Positions 63,223-64,000 of a stretch of DNA of 64,000 bases are shown here, piece after piece; the stretch's first letter is position 1; each line of letters begins with the position of its first letter. A model generated the notes under the pieces. The model saw only the letters and a program-made list of their open reading frames with translations, ran no database searches and was not told the origin of the DNA. This stretch comes from Acidobacteriota bacterium (GTDB lineage Bacteria; Acidobacteriota; Blastocatellia; Pyrinomonadales; Pyrinomonadaceae), in NCBI GenBank assembly GCA_025463135.1, contig JAOAPY010000013.1:1-64000 (forward strand). Reading direction: 5' to 3'. The position numbers were made by a program, and so were the translations under genes.

Positions 63223-64000
63223 GATGCCGCCTCTACTAGGTCGGCAACCGACCAATAGCTACGCTCAACGCCAGCGGCCATCGCAGGGGTGCATCGCATT
63301 GTCGCGTGACGACGAACGAAATTGTAATAAGCGAAGTGAAGCGCAACAGCCGCCTCAAAGTTTTCAATCTTTTTGCTGAATGCGTGAGTGAGGCGAGTTA
63401 AGCGGCGCATGTGCTGGCGAGTGGTCGCGTTCAATCGCTCAACGTAGCTTGTCGAGACCAAGTCCATGTTGGGGCGGCCAACAACGTGGCGCTTTTCACT
63501 GAATACGATTTCAGGCGCACTATAGCGGCGCTCTTGGTGATGCTCGCCTTTATCTGCACCGTAGTTCTTATTAATCATTCCGTAGTCAACGTCCATGCCG
63601 AAAGCGTTCTCTACCGCCTCAACGTAAGCGCGTAGACCATCGGTTGAAACCTGCGGACGATTGCGAAGGCGAGAGGCAACGTCACTAACAAAAGCGTTCG
63701 CGGTTAGGTGGTCGCGCTGGCCGACTTTGAACGCGGGAACAAGCTTTGTTTCGGCATCAATGGCGCAGACCGTCCAAACGTCGCCTTTGGTCGGATCGTC
63801 GTCAAAGGTGACGTGCTTTTGCTTCTTTCCCACGAATCTCCACAGTTCATCGAATTGCAGGAAATTGCAGGTTAAATCGCGCATTTTGGCGTCCAGCACC
63901 CTAGCGCAGCCATTGCCAACGCGAACACCTAGACGGCAGATGGTATCGCGGTGTATACCAGTCATGCGCGAGATTGAGTGCATACTCGAACCCTCAGCCA
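63219..64000 (-). CDS. IS1-family transposase (partial at window edge)
   Basis: At least 260 codons are present, and the frame is still open at 64000, with AEGSS preceding the first internal ATG (63983). The DDE catalytic core is visible: LQFDELWRFVGKKQKH (first Asp), VSTDGLRAYVEAVENAFG (second Asp) and STSYVERLNATTRQHMRR (Glu), with IHRDTICRLGV as the end of the N-terminal helix-turn-helix. It catalyses cut-and-paste or replicative movement of the element. The start lies outside the window, so the length cannot be judged. The reading frame has no internal stops, so the copy may be active. Confidence 0.92.
   Translation of the reverse strand, partial: AEGSSMHSISRMTGIHRDTICRLGVRVGNGCARVLDAKMRDLTCNFLQFDELWRFVGKKQKHVTFDDDPTKGDVWTVCAIDAETKLVPAFKVGQRDHLTANAFVSDVASRLRNRPQVSTDGLRAYVEAVENAFGMDVDYGMINKNYGADKGEHHQERRYSAPEIVFSEKRHVVGRPNMDLVSTSYVERLNATTRQHMRRLTRLTHAFSKKIENFEAAVALHFAYYNFVRRHATMRCTPAMAAGVERSYWSVADLVEAAS

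Larger units (their letters stand above)
62738..64000 (-). mobile_element. IS1-like insertion sequence, truncated by window edge
   Basis: The segment contains an IS1-type transposase and two coupled small genes. A probable right end is near 62738 (GGTTGGCATAGC on the plus strand), which resembles IS1-type termini. This is judged by eye. The left (5') end lies beyond 64000, so the inverted repeats and target duplication could not be compared. Confidence 0.7.

Overview
The window looks like part of a chromosome from an Acidobacteriota bacterium, most likely of the class Blastocatellia (subdivision 4). This placement is inferred from several traits: moderate-to-high GC; secreted beta-propeller/Calx-beta/CHRD/DUF4214 proteins; a PASTA-less TM Ser/Thr kinase; TonB proteins with an N-terminal zinc ribbon; a split glycine decarboxylase; and intergenic spaces crowded with palindromic repeats. 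No rRNA, tRNA, CRISPR array or prophage was seen. A marker-gene phylogeny was not possible.

Layout. 1-705: a long, imperfect array of inverted repeats. 706-6000: a small secreted protein and a giant multidomain secreted protein. 6260-11037: a glycine cleavage operon (gcvT, gcvH, gcvPA, gcvPB). 11185-19124: a mixed block with a thioredoxin-like [2Fe-2S] ferredoxin, an FHA-like/TM/trypsin-like protease, an FtsX-like permease, a DUF3828-type lipoprotein-like protein, a GNAT acetyltransferase, an exported adenosine-deaminase-like enzyme and a Rho-N-like small protein. 19363-28182: recN, an aminopeptidase P, a Ser/Thr kinase, a UPF0182 membrane protein and a receiver-like protein. 28222-29073: a TatT-like lipoprotein.

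29198-37296 is the most interesting region. Four co-directional genes encode a HAD-IB phosphatase-like protein, a LarA/DUF2088-like protein, a 1474-residue fusion (NAD(P)-dependent acyl reductase, AMP-forming acyl ligase, acyl carrier protein, PlsC acyltransferase) and an NAD-dependent epimerase-type SDR. This resembles the myxobacterial elb ether-lipid cluster as I remember it, so it is a candidate locus for ether or otherwise modified membrane lipids. A diacylglycerol-kinase-like gene and a second PlsC gene lie at 48.9-50.9 kb.

37483-50943: exported repeat and ankyrin proteins, a DUF4388 protein, a SnoaL-like protein, an exported peroxiredoxin, a DDAH-type amidinohydrolase, a secreted DNA/RNA endonuclease and two zinc-ribbon membrane proteins. 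51013-57189: metH, coaD and a class I aminotransferase. 57452-59795: an ECF sigma factor abutting a TonB-family gene, facing the aminotransferase across a strong bidirectional terminator. 60190-62441: an M16-like protein without the zinc motif, and ubiE/menG. 62754-64000: an IS1-like transposase running off the right edge, with two small translationally coupled genes.

A second layer runs through the whole window. (i) An approximately 100-bp MITE-like element occurs in two copies, one with a perfect 8-bp target duplication. (ii) Several REPIN-like hairpin doublets are present. (iii) Hairpins of the GCAGGATGCCTGC type occur between genes and inside the ends of genes. (iv) Short tandem repeats with a period of seven bases recur. 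Some of these repeats are translated into protein termini.
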